From CAYXGZ01 sp964464755 (GTDB taxonomy: Bacteria > Planctomycetota > MHYJ01 > JACPRB01): DNA of 12,323 nt. Of the stretch, positions 6,362-12,323 are shown one piece after another. The translations under genes were made by a program, and so were the position numbers. Location of the stretch: positions 1 through 12,323 of the forward strand of contig CAYXGZ010000078.1 in the NCBI GenBank assembly GCA_964464755.1, read 5' to 3'. Each line of letters opens with the position of its first letter. Position 1 is the first letter of the stretch. The notes beneath the pieces are model-generated. The model had not been told where the DNA came from, ran no database searches, and worked only from the letters and a program-made list of their open reading frames with translations.

Positions 6362-7332
6362 TTCTTCCTCCCCACGGGGATCTTCAGCACCTGGGCGTCC
6401 CCCCGGTCGTCGACCTTGAGGAACAGCGTCGAGCCCGACTTCAGGTCCTTCACGGCGGCCAGGTACGCCGCGGCGTCCTTCACGGCCGCGCCGCCGACGG
6501 CCAGCACCTTCATGCCCGACGCGAGGCCCGCCTCGGCCGCGGGGGAGGAGGGCTCGACGGAGTCGACGACGGCCGCGCCGTCCTTGTCGGCGACCTTCAG
6601 GCCGATCCAGCCCTCGACTTCCTCGCCGGGCTTCTCGCCCGGGTCGACCGCCGGGCCCGCCTTGAGGCGGTCGATCACCGGCTTGAGGAGGTTGACCGGG
6701 ATCGCCGCGCCGAGGAAGCGGTGCGGCGAGTAGTTCAGCGTGACGAAGCCCACCATGCGCCCGGCGCCGTCGAGCAGCGGGCCGCCCTCGATCTTCGGGT
6801 TCACGGCGGCCGTCGACTCGATGACCGGCCCGACGTAGGTCGAGTTGGCGCGGGGCTGGTCGAGGCGGTAGCGCGCGCTGACGACGCCCGCGGCCAGCGA
6901 GGCCGCGTCGTTGTCGATGATGGAGTTCGAGGCGTTGCCGAACGTGTAGACCGCGTCGCCGACCTTCACGCCGTCGGAGTCGCCGAGCTCGATCGGGCTG
7001 AGCTCGCCCTTGGGCTTCACGCGCAGGAGGGTCAGCTCGGAGTCGCGCGCCGTGGCGACGATCTCGGCCTGGAGGAGGCGGGGGCCGTTGAGCCAGACGC
7101 GGATGTTCGTCGAGCCCTCGGGGACGACGGCGTAGCTCGTGAGGATGAGGCCGTCGGCCGTGAGGACGATGCCGGTGCCGGAGCGCTCCCCGAGGGGGGC
7201 CTTGGCGCGGATGCCCGTGACGCTGCGCAGGGCCTTCTCGTGGACCTTTCGCTGGGCCTCGGCGTCGCCCTGGGCGAGGGCCGGGGCGGCGGCGGCGAGC
7301 CAGAGGACGGCGGCGAGGGGGAGTCGCGTCAT
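6358..7332 (-). CDS. HtrA-like pseudoprotease with PDZ domain (entire triad lost)
   Basis: First gene of the operon: a 324-residue exported trypsin-fold protein with no catalytic residue left. Residues 1-21 are a signal peptide (APALAQ). The HtrA-like core is about 30-222. GLILTSYAVV has Ala68 at the His position, DSELTLLRV has Glu99 at the Asp position, and NPKIEGGPLL has Glu182 at the Ser position, with the oxyanion-hole Gly-Asn pair replaced by Lys-Ile. The PDZ domain is about 240-320 (SVEPSSPAAEAGLASGMKVL). The ATG at 7330-7332 is chosen because the signal peptide begins there; longer in-frame starts at this end would read through the promoter region. No Shine-Dalgarno is seen, and a perfect TATAAT ends 10 nt before the ATG. 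It overlaps the next gene by 4 bases. Function is inferred only from fold and context. Confidence 0.89.
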   Translation of the reverse strand: MTRLPLAAVLWLAAAAPALAQGDAEAQRKVHEKALRSVTGIRAKAPLGERSGTGIVLTADGLILTSYAVVPEGSTNIRVWLNGPRLLQAEIVATARDSELTLLRVKPKGELSPIELGDSDGVKVGDAVYTFGNASNSIIDNDAASLAAGVVSARYRLDQPRANSTYVGPVIESTAAVNPKIEGGPLLDGAGRMVGFVTLNYSPHRFLGAAIPVNLLKPVIDRLKAGPAVDPGEKPGEEVEGWIGLKVADKDGAAVVDSVEPSSPAAEAGLASGMKVLAVGGAAVKDAAAYLAAVKDLKSGSTLFLKVDDRGDAQVLKIPVGRKK

Positions 7333-7342
7333 GGAACGCCAG

Positions 7343-7348
7343 ATTATA
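7343..7348 (-). promoter_or_regulatory. -10 box of the HtrA operon promoter
   Basis: A perfect TATAAT on the minus strand, 10 nt before the ATG of the first operon gene, in an AT-rich patch of GC-rich DNA. No good -35 lies 16-18 nt upstream. The implied transcript has a leader of about 0-4 nt. Confidence 0.5.
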
Positions 7349-7429
7349 CGGACGCGGGACGGGCCATGAGGCGGATTCCCGGAGGACCCGGCCCCGGCCG
7401 GGGCTACGATGAGGGGACCGGAGGTGAGC

Positions 7430-8356
7430 ATGAGGTTCGCGGTGCTGCTGGCGGCCGTCCTCCTCCTGCAGGACGACGGCAAGGCGCCCCTGCGATGGTC
7501 GTTCGCGGCCGGCGAGAAGGTCGTCCTCGAGTTCTCCCAGTCCTACAAGGTCCACGTCGACGAGATCCCCGAGGAGTTCGCCGAGATCGTGGGCGAGGAT
7601 CCCGTCGAGGTGAAGCTCTCCGGCGAGGCGCGCCTCGAGGTGACCTCCGTCAAGGAGGACGGCTCGATGGTCCTCGAGGGGAGGATCTGGAAGCTCAAGG
7701 CCTCGGGCTACTTCCTCGTCAACGACATCGTGTTCGCCTACGACCGCGAGAAGGACGGCGACGCGCCCAAGGAGGAGCCGGCCGAGGGCCCGGGGAACTT
7801 CGGGGTCAACCCGGACAAGGCGCTGCGCGCGGTGGCCACGGAGAAGGTGACGCTGACGATCTCGCCGCGGGGCAAGGTCGGCGTGCTGGCGGCCGGCGAC
7901 GCGGGCGGCTACGCGGAGCGGATCTTCGACCTCGGCGGCGTCGTCGGGCTGCTGCCCGAGGAGCCCGTCGGGCCGGGCTCGACCTGGAAAGGCTCCGACA
8001 GCCTGCGGCTGCCGAGCCTGCCCATCCTCGTGAAGGTCGAGTCCACGACCACGTACGAGAAGCGGGCCGAGGAGGCGGGCGCGCCCTGCGCGATGCTCGT
8101 CTCGACGTACAAGGTCAGCTCCGAGCCCGCCGAGGCGAAGGAGGGGGACATGAAGCTCAAGATCGAGGGCTCCATGGAGGGCAAGGGCGAGGGCAAGTCG
8201 ACCTTCCAGATCGAGTCGGGCCGGCCGAGGACCCTCGAGTCGAAGCTGACGATCAAGGCGACGCTGAAGGTGCCCGGGCCGTCGGGCGACGAGATCGAGA
8301 TCAAGGGCCGCTTCGACCTGAAGCAGTCGGCCGAGCTGAAGCGGGAGAAGGCGTGA
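7430..8356 (+). CDS. Exported beta-rich protein of unknown function (DUF6263-like)
   Basis: A 308-residue protein with a short N-terminal signal-like segment (RFAVLLAAVLLLQ). The rest alternates charged and hydrophobic residues as in beta sheets (LRWSFAAGEKVVLEFSQSYK, LSGEARLEVTSVKEDGSMVLEG), with no catalytic motif or membrane segment. The opening LRWSFAAGEKV and overall layout recall DUF6263-type proteins of planctomycetes; this is from memory and unverified. The ATG at 7430 is preferred over the one at 7409 because GGAGGTG sits 3 nt before it and the signal segment starts there. Its TGA overlaps the next gene's GTG by 4 bases, so the two are translationally coupled. It shares several motifs with that neighbour and is probably its paralogue. 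It diverges from the HtrA operon across about 97 bp. Confidence 0.82.
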   Translation: MRFAVLLAAVLLLQDDGKAPLRWSFAAGEKVVLEFSQSYKVHVDEIPEEFAEIVGEDPVEVKLSGEARLEVTSVKEDGSMVLEGRIWKLKASGYFLVNDIVFAYDREKDGDAPKEEPAEGPGNFGVNPDKALRAVATEKVTLTISPRGKVGVLAAGDAGGYAERIFDLGGVVGLLPEEPVGPGSTWKGSDSLRLPSLPILVKVESTTTYEKRAEEAGAPCAMLVSTYKVSSEPAEAKEGDMKLKIEGSMEGKGEGKSTFQIESGRPRTLESKLTIKATLKVPGPSGDEIEIKGRFDLKQSAELKREKA

Positions 8357-9075
8357 TCCCCCTGCTGCTGGCCGCGGCGCTGCTGCAGGACCCGGCCCTG
8401 AAGGTCGAGCGGCACGACGCCTGGACGGTGAGCTACGCCCAGGAGACGACCGTCGAGTCGAGCGACGGGCGGGCGACGGCGCACTCCGTCGCCTTCCAGG
8501 TCGCCTGGACGGTGGAGTCCGTGGAGGGCGGGACGATCCGCCTCAACGGCGCGCTGCGCTCGGTGAAGGCCTCGGGCAAGGTGCGGGACCAGGCCTTCAA
8601 GTACGAGTGGACGAAGGGCGGCGTGCCGAAGTCGGAGGGCGCGGCCGCGGCGGTCTTCGCCCCGCTGCACGAGAAGGGCTTCCACCTGAAGGTCTCGACG
8701 GCGGGGGCCGTGCTGGGCCACGAGGGCCTGGGCGACTACCTCGAGCAGTTCCCGGCGTGGAACCCGTCGGCCCTGCTGGGCCTGGCGGGCCCGGTGACGC
8801 CGGCGGGGAAGCTGACCTACGACTTCGCGCTGGGCTTCGCGCTGGAGTACGTCCCCGGCGGCGCCGGGGCGAAGCGGACGGCGAAGCTCGCGTTCTCGAA
8901 GCGGGCCGACGAGGACATGGCCCCGCGCGTGAGCGGGGAGGGGACGGCCGAGGGCGGCTTCGACGCCGCGAAGGGCCGGCCCTCGGGCTCCGGGAGCGGC
9001 TCCCTGAAGGTCGCGGTCCAGCAGGGCGGGCTGAAGAAGGACGTCGCGCAGGCCTGCACGTTCAAGGTGGAGTGA
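8353..9075 (+). CDS. Beta-rich protein of unknown function, paralogue of its upstream neighbour
   Basis: A 240-residue protein starting at a GTG that overlaps the upstream stop codon (GTGA), with GGAG a few bases before it in the sequence GGGAGAAGGC. The N-terminus (IPLLLAAALLQDP) is a short hydrophobic signal-like stretch lacking the usual positive charge, so export is uncertain. The body looks like beta strands. Motifs shared in order with the upstream protein are Leu-x-Gly then KASG then Phe-x-Tyr (about 64-84), a Ser-x-x-Gly-x-Val segment (115-120), and Leu-Leu-Gly-Leu with a following Pro-rich turn (141-150). It lacks the neighbour's acidic linker and is about 70 residues shorter. No enzyme motif is visible; function unknown. 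No terminator is seen between this gene and proS, 30 bp downstream. Confidence 0.8.
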   Translation: MIPLLLAAALLQDPALKVERHDAWTVSYAQETTVESSDGRATAHSVAFQVAWTVESVEGGTIRLNGALRSVKASGKVRDQAFKYEWTKGGVPKSEGAAAAVFAPLHEKGFHLKVSTAGAVLGHEGLGDYLEQFPAWNPSALLGLAGPVTPAGKLTYDFALGFALEYVPGGAGAKRTAKLAFSKRADEDMAPRVSGEGTAEGGFDAAKGRPSGSGSGSLKVAVQQGGLKKDVAQACTFKVE

Positions 9076-9090
9076 TCCCACCCGGACTGA

Positions 9091-9096
9091 TATAAC
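9091..9096 (+). promoter_or_regulatory. Possible -10 box for proS
   Basis: TATAAC ends 9 nt before the proS ATG, and no Shine-Dalgarno lies between them. The -35 region is weak. If used, the mRNA would start within about 3 nt of the ATG. Read-through from the upstream pair is also possible. Confidence 0.4.
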
Positions 9097-9105
9097 GGTC
9101 GGCCT

Positions 9106-10830
9106 ATGCGCTGGTCCCGAGCCTTCTACCCGACGCTCCGCGAGGCCCCCGCCGACGCGGAGAGCACGAGCCACAAGCTCATGGTCCGCGCCGGGCTGGT
9201 CCGCCAGCTCTCGGCGGGCGTGTACTCCTGGCTGCCCCTGGGCGTCCGGGTCCTCCAGAAGATCCAGCGCATCGTCCGCGAGGAGATGAACCGCGCCGGC
9301 GCCATCGAGGTCTACCTCCCCGTCCTCCACCCGGCCGAGCTCTGGAAGGAGACCGGCCGCCTCGAAGCCTTCGGCGACACGATGATGAAGCTCCAGGACC
9401 GGAAGGGGCACGTCAACGTGCTCGGCCCGACCCACGAGGAGGTCATCACGGACGTGGTCCGGGGCTCGAACCTCTCGTACCGGCAGCTCCCGCTGAACCT
9501 CTACCAGATCCAGTCGAAGTTCCGCGACGAGGCCCGGCCGCGCTTCGGCGTCGTCCGGACCCGCGAGTTCATCATGAAGGACGCGTACTCGTTCGACGCG
9601 GACTTCGCCGGGCTCGACAAGAGCTACCAGCTCATGTACGACGCCTACGTCCGGATCTTCACGCGCTGCGGCCTGAAGTTCCTGCCCGTCGAGGCGGACA
9701 CCGGGCTGATCGGCGGCGACGTCTCCCACGAGTTCATGGCGCTCGCCCCGGCGGGCGAGGACCACATCGTCATCTGCAAGGCCTGCGGCTACGCGGCCAA
9801 CACGGAGAAGGCGGGGGTCGGCCAGGCCAAGGGCGGCGTCGACCAGAACCAGGAGACCTCGATGATCCTGGGCGTCTCCGAGGTGAAGACCCCGGGGGCG
9901 CACACCGTCGAGCAGGTCTGCGAGTTCCTCAAGGTCCGGCCGGCCGAGCTCGTCAAGACGATCCTCTTCCGTACCGACCGGGGGCCCCTGGCGGCGCTCG
10001 TGCGGGGCGACCACGAGGTCAACCCGATGAAGCTGCGGCGGGCCGCCAAGGTCACGACCCTGGAGCTGATGACGCCCGCGGAGATCCAGGCCGCGACGGG
10101 CGGCCCGATCGGCTTCAGCGGCCCCGTCGGGCTCAAGGCGCGGATCCTCGCCGACGAGGCCCTGCACCACCTCAAGAACTTCGTCACGGGCTCGAACCGC
10201 GCCGACGTTCACTTGCAGAACGTCAACCTCCACCGGGACTTCAACCCGGAGAGCTTCGCGGACCTCCGCTTCGCCGTCGAGGGCGACCCCTGCCCGAAGT
10301 GCGGCGACCCGCTGCGCTTCGAGACCGGCGTCGAGATCGGCCACGTCTTCAAGCTCGGCACGCGCTACTCCGAGAAGATGCGCTGCGAGTTCCTCGACCC
10401 CCAGCAGCAGCGCAAGCCGATGGTCATGGGCTGCTACGGCATCGGCGTCACCCGCATCGCGGCCGCCGCCGTGGAGAACCACCACGACGCCGCGGGCCCC
10501 TGCTGGCCGCGCGAGCTCGCCCCCTTCCAGGTCCACCTCGCGAGCCTGAAGGGCAAGGAGGAGAAGGTCCTCGCCCTCGCCGAGCAGGCCGTCGCGGACC
10601 TCGAGAAGGCCGGGTGGGAGGTTCTCTGGGACGACCGCGACGAGGCGCCCGGCGTGAAGTTCGCCGACGCGGACCTCCTCGGCGTCCCGGTCCGCGTGAC
10701 GATCGGCAAGAAGTCCGTCGAGGGCGGCACGGCCGACGTGCGGACGCGCAGGAGTCCCGACCAGAAGAGCGTCCCGTTGAAGGACCTCGTCGCGGCGGTC
10801 CAGGAGGCGTGGGATGCGTATCGTCCGTAG
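9106..10830 (+). CDS. proS: Prolyl-tRNA synthetase, bacterial type with editing (INS) domain
   Basis: Charges tRNA-Pro with proline in the cytoplasm. At 574 residues it matches the 570-odd of the bacterial type. The class II catalytic core opens with LVRQLSAGVYSWLPLGVRVL and has the GPTHEEV loop (106-112). Motif 2 is around FRDEARPRFGVVRTREFIMK (about 142-161), and motif 3 is GCYGIGVTRIAAAAVE (about 443-458). Between motifs 2 and 3 lies the INS editing domain that hydrolyses Ala-tRNA-Pro. It includes Lys284 in LVKTILF and His369 in ADVHLQNVN, a histidine at the position known to matter for editing in E. coli ProS. The C-terminal anticodon-binding domain follows (VHLASLKGKEEKVLALAEQA). The downstream lipoprotein gene starts 17 nt inside its 3' end. 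Confidence 0.97.
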   Translation: MRWSRAFYPTLREAPADAESTSHKLMVRAGLVRQLSAGVYSWLPLGVRVLQKIQRIVREEMNRAGAIEVYLPVLHPAELWKETGRLEAFGDTMMKLQDRKGHVNVLGPTHEEVITDVVRGSNLSYRQLPLNLYQIQSKFRDEARPRFGVVRTREFIMKDAYSFDADFAGLDKSYQLMYDAYVRIFTRCGLKFLPVEADTGLIGGDVSHEFMALAPAGEDHIVICKACGYAANTEKAGVGQAKGGVDQNQETSMILGVSEVKTPGAHTVEQVCEFLKVRPAELVKTILFRTDRGPLAALVRGDHEVNPMKLRRAAKVTTLELMTPAEIQAATGGPIGFSGPVGLKARILADEALHHLKNFVTGSNRADVHLQNVNLHRDFNPESFADLRFAVEGDPCPKCGDPLRFETGVEIGHVFKLGTRYSEKMRCEFLDPQQQRKPMVMGCYGIGVTRIAAAAVENHHDAAGPCWPRELAPFQVHLASLKGKEEKVLALAEQAVADLEKAGWEVLWDDRDEAPGVKFADADLLGVPVRVTIGKKSVEGGTADVRTRRSPDQKSVPLKDLVAAVQEAWDAYRP

Positions 10831-11440
10831 CGGGGCCTGGATCGCGCTGCTGGCCCTGGGCTGCAGCGGGACCGGCTCGTCCACCGACGGCGTGACGCCC
10901 GAGGAGGGCGCGACGCAGGTCGCCAAGATCAGCTACCTGCGCTTCGACTTCATCCAGAACCCCCAGACCGGCCAGAAGAAGTGGATCCACACGTACCGGC
11001 TCATGCTCTCCGAGAGCTGGCGCGCCAAGCGCGGCCCGGCCAACGCGAAGGACGAGCCCTTCCTGCGGCTCTACATGGACCCCTACCTCTCCGACGCCGT
11101 GCCGGACTCCGTGATGGCCGGGCTGCTCACCGAGATCCGCCGCAAGGGCTTCGACCAGCTCCAGGAGACGCCCGTCGAGATGATCAACCTCGAGGCCCTG
11201 CGCCGCGCGGAGCGCGAGGGCAACAAGGACGTCCTGAAGTGGAAGCGCATCATCTTCGTCGAGACGGACACCTGGAAGCGCTGCATCACCTGCGAGGACA
11301 ACGACGACACGGGCCGCGGCTCCCGCCCGCCCGGCCCGAAGACCAAGGCCTTCCTCGAGGTCGAGCGCGCCGTCCTCTCGGTCGCCACCGGCTACACCAT
11401 CCAGGTGACCGTCGAAAAGGACCCGACCAAGCTGAGATAG
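10814..11440 (+). CDS. Small putative lipoprotein of unknown function
   Basis: A 208-residue protein with a short basic N-terminus, a hydrophobic stretch and a lipobox-like ALGC, giving Cys17 as the probable lipidated residue. Ala rather than Leu at -3 makes the lipobox imperfect. A Ser/Thr/Gly linker follows, then a soluble domain with WIHTYRLMLSESWRAKRG, FLRLYMDPYLSD, a helical stretch (about 90-140) and a CITCEDN segment (Cys157 and Cys160) that could bind metal or form a disulfide. No family recognised. The start is well supported: AGGAGG lies 6 nt before an ATG inside the proS 3' end, giving a 17-nt overlap. The overlap implies co-transcription with proS; a functional link is not implied. 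Confidence 0.83.
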   Translation: MRIVRSGAWIALLALGCSGTGSSTDGVTPEEGATQVAKISYLRFDFIQNPQTGQKKWIHTYRLMLSESWRAKRGPANAKDEPFLRLYMDPYLSDAVPDSVMAGLLTEIRRKGFDQLQETPVEMINLEALRRAEREGNKDVLKWKRIIFVETDTWKRCITCEDNDDTGRGSRPPGPKTKAFLEVERAVLSVATGYTIQVTVEKDPTKLR

Positions 11441-11458
11441 CCTGCCACTTTCGCAGGC
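11440..11458 (+). terminator. Possible weak terminator after the lipoprotein gene
   Basis: GCCTGC (11440-11445) and GCAGGC (11453-11458) form a 6-bp stem with a 7-nt loop beginning at the stop codon. There is no T-tract, so intrinsic termination is doubtful. Confidence 0.3.
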
Positions 11459-11531
11459 AGGCGGAGCGGCGGGTTCCGGGGGTGCAACCATCTATCCCCC
11501 ATAGCGTTCCGTGGATTCCCTCCGCTCCCGC

Positions 11532-11546
11532 TGGCACAACGATTGC
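11532..11546 (+). promoter_or_regulatory. Sigma-54 (RpoN) promoter of clpB
   Basis: TGGCAC-N5-TTGC, preceded by C, matches the -24/-12 sigma-54 consensus, with the GG and GC elements 10 nt apart as required. Transcription would start near 11558, one or two bases before the clpB ATG. No sigma-70 promoter or CIRCE element is seen in this 119-bp gap. A small CTAT-N5-ATAG dyad about 45 bp upstream is too short to call an activator site. Confidence 0.6.
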
Positions 11547-11559
11547 GCCTCCCTAGTCC

Positions 11560-12323
11560 ATGAACCTCGAGAAGTACACCACGAAGGCGCAGGAGGCCCT
11601 GCGGGCGGCCCACGCCGCGGCGCAGGAGGCGGGCCATCCGGAGCTCCATCCGGAGCACCTGATGACGGCCCTGCTGGACCAGGAGGACGGCGTCGTCAAG
11701 CCGGTCCTGGAGTCGCTGCCGGCGGACGTCGTCGCGCTGCGCGAGAAGCTGGAGAAGAACCTCTCGCTGCTGCCGGCCCGCAAGGGCGGCGAGGCCGCGG
11801 TCTACCTCTCCCAGCCCGCGAACCGCGTCCTGGCCGACGCCGAGAAGGAGGCGAAGGCCCTGGGCGACGGCTACGTCTCCGGCGAGCACCTGCTCCTGGC
11901 GATGGCGGGGACCTTCGGCCTGGAGCGCAAGCGCCTGCTCGAGGCCGTGCGCCGCCTGCGCGGCGCGCAGAAGGTCGACAGCCCGGACGCGGAGTCCCGC
12001 TACAAGACGCTCGAGAAGTTCACGCGCGACCTCACGGCGATGGCCGAGCAGGGCAAGCTCGACCCCGTGGTGGGGCGGGACGAGGAGATCCGCCGCGTGA
12101 TGCAGATCCTCTCGCGGCGCACGAAGAACAACCCCGTGCTCATCGGCGAGCCCGGCGTCGGCAAGACGGCGATCGTCGAGGGCCTGGCCCGCCGCATCGT
12201 GGCCGGCGACGTCCCCGAGAGCCTGAAGGGCCGGCGCCTCCTGTCGCTGGACCTGGGCGCGCTCGTGGCCGGCACGAAGATCCGCGGCGAGTTCGAGGAG
12301 CGCGTCAAGGCGCTGCTCAAGGA
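11560..12323 (+). CDS. clpB: ClpB disaggregase (AAA+ chaperone), N-terminal part
   Basis: ClpB extracts polypeptides from aggregates, working with DnaK as a hexameric ATPase in the cytoplasm. The 254 visible residues run off the right edge. Residues 1-145 are the Clp N domain, with its two repeats (FTTKAQEAL-type opening here as YTTKAQEALRAAH, and HPEHLMTALL; then LADAEKEAKALG and SGEHLLLAM). The first AAA+ domain starts near YKTLEKFTRDLTAMAEQGKLDPVVGRD. The Walker A motif GEPGVGKT is at 196-203, followed by GLARRIVAGDVPESL and LDLGALVAGTKIRGEFEER, the pore-loop region. The coiled-coil M domain that separates ClpB from ClpA/ClpC lies beyond the window. The N-domain and linker pattern favours ClpB. 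No Shine-Dalgarno precedes the ATG; a sigma-54 promoter does. Confidence 0.92.
   Translation, partial: MNLEKYTTKAQEALRAAHAAAQEAGHPELHPEHLMTALLDQEDGVVKPVLESLPADVVALREKLEKNLSLLPARKGGEAAVYLSQPANRVLADAEKEAKALGDGYVSGEHLLLAMAGTFGLERKRLLEAVRRLRGAQKVDSPDAESRYKTLEKFTRDLTAMAEQGKLDPVVGRDEEIRRVMQILSRRTKNNPVLIGEPGVGKTAIVEGLARRIVAGDVPESLKGRRLLSLDLGALVAGTKIRGEFEERVKALLK

Noticed and set aside
5330..7332. Treating the two inactive HtrA-like genes as pseudogenes
   Set aside because: Both have intact frames, signal peptides, PDZ domains, host-like codon use and tight coupling to the active gene. They are inactive enzymes, not decaying genes.
6362..7555. In-frame upstream extension of the second HtrA-like gene
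   Set aside because: It overlaps the first HtrA-like gene in another frame and gives Arg/Pro/Gly-rich sequence. The signal peptide and Shine-Dalgarno fix the start at 6361.
6721..8352. Long plus-strand frame extending upstream of the 8353 gene
   Set aside because: This part is antisense to the HtrA operon and then out of frame with the 7430 gene. Only the section from the GTG at 8353 has protein-like composition and a Shine-Dalgarno.
7909..10926. Very long minus-strand open frame (about 1,005 codons) opposite proS and its neighbours
   Set aside because: It is the antisense of well-identified plus-strand genes in GC-rich DNA where stop codons are scarce. Its composition is shuffled Arg/Leu/Val/Asp-rich with no recognisable domain.
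1..12323. CRISPR arrays, insertion sequences, integrase or phage genes, toxin-antitoxin pairs
   Set aside because: No regularly spaced repeats, transposase or integrase motifs, or small paired toxin-like genes were found. Composition is even along the window.

Overview
The window is a very GC-rich (roughly 70% by eye), densely coded bacterial chromosomal segment with no mobile elements, tRNA, rRNA or CRISPR. Menaquinone synthesis by the futalosine route (MqnD), a cobalamin-dependent class II ribonucleotide reductase, secreted HEAT-repeat and PDZ proteins, and beta-rich secreted proteins resembling the planctomycetal DUF6263 type together suggest a Planctomycetota or related PVC-group bacterium. 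This assignment is inference; no marker gene in the window settles it.

Layout. 1-1243 (-) is the 5' part of nrdJ, running off the left edge. 1244-1632 is the longest gene-free stretch. It holds candidate nrdJ promoters, a pair of operator-like repeats exactly 100 bp apart, and a strong intrinsic terminator that serves the gene to its right. 1633-3514 (-) is a likely two-gene unit, mqnD followed by a secreted HEAT+PDZ protein. 3611-3973 (+) is a small hypothetical protein, divergent from mqnD and convergent with the next operon. 3978-7332 (-) is a tightly coupled three-gene operon of HtrA/trypsin-fold proteins. Its first two products have lost catalytic residues (pseudoproteases) and its last is an intact HtrA with two PDZ domains. 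7430-9075 (+) is a coupled pair of exported paralogues of unknown function. 9106-11440 (+) is proS overlapping a small lipoprotein gene. 11560-12323 (+) is the 5' part of clpB, preceded by a close match to a sigma-54 promoter.

How it fits together. Much of the window encodes envelope proteins: six signal-peptide or signal-like products and one lipoprotein, four of them with PDZ domains. The three-gene HtrA operon is the most interesting system here. Its order (dead protease, dead protease, live protease) and start/stop overlaps suggest the three are made together, perhaps as a mixed complex in which inactive subunits sense or recruit substrates for the active one. A second theme is gene starts. 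Several first genes of transcription units have a -10-like box only 6-10 nt before the start codon and no Shine-Dalgarno sequence, as expected for leaderless mRNAs, while most internal genes have good Shine-Dalgarno sequences.
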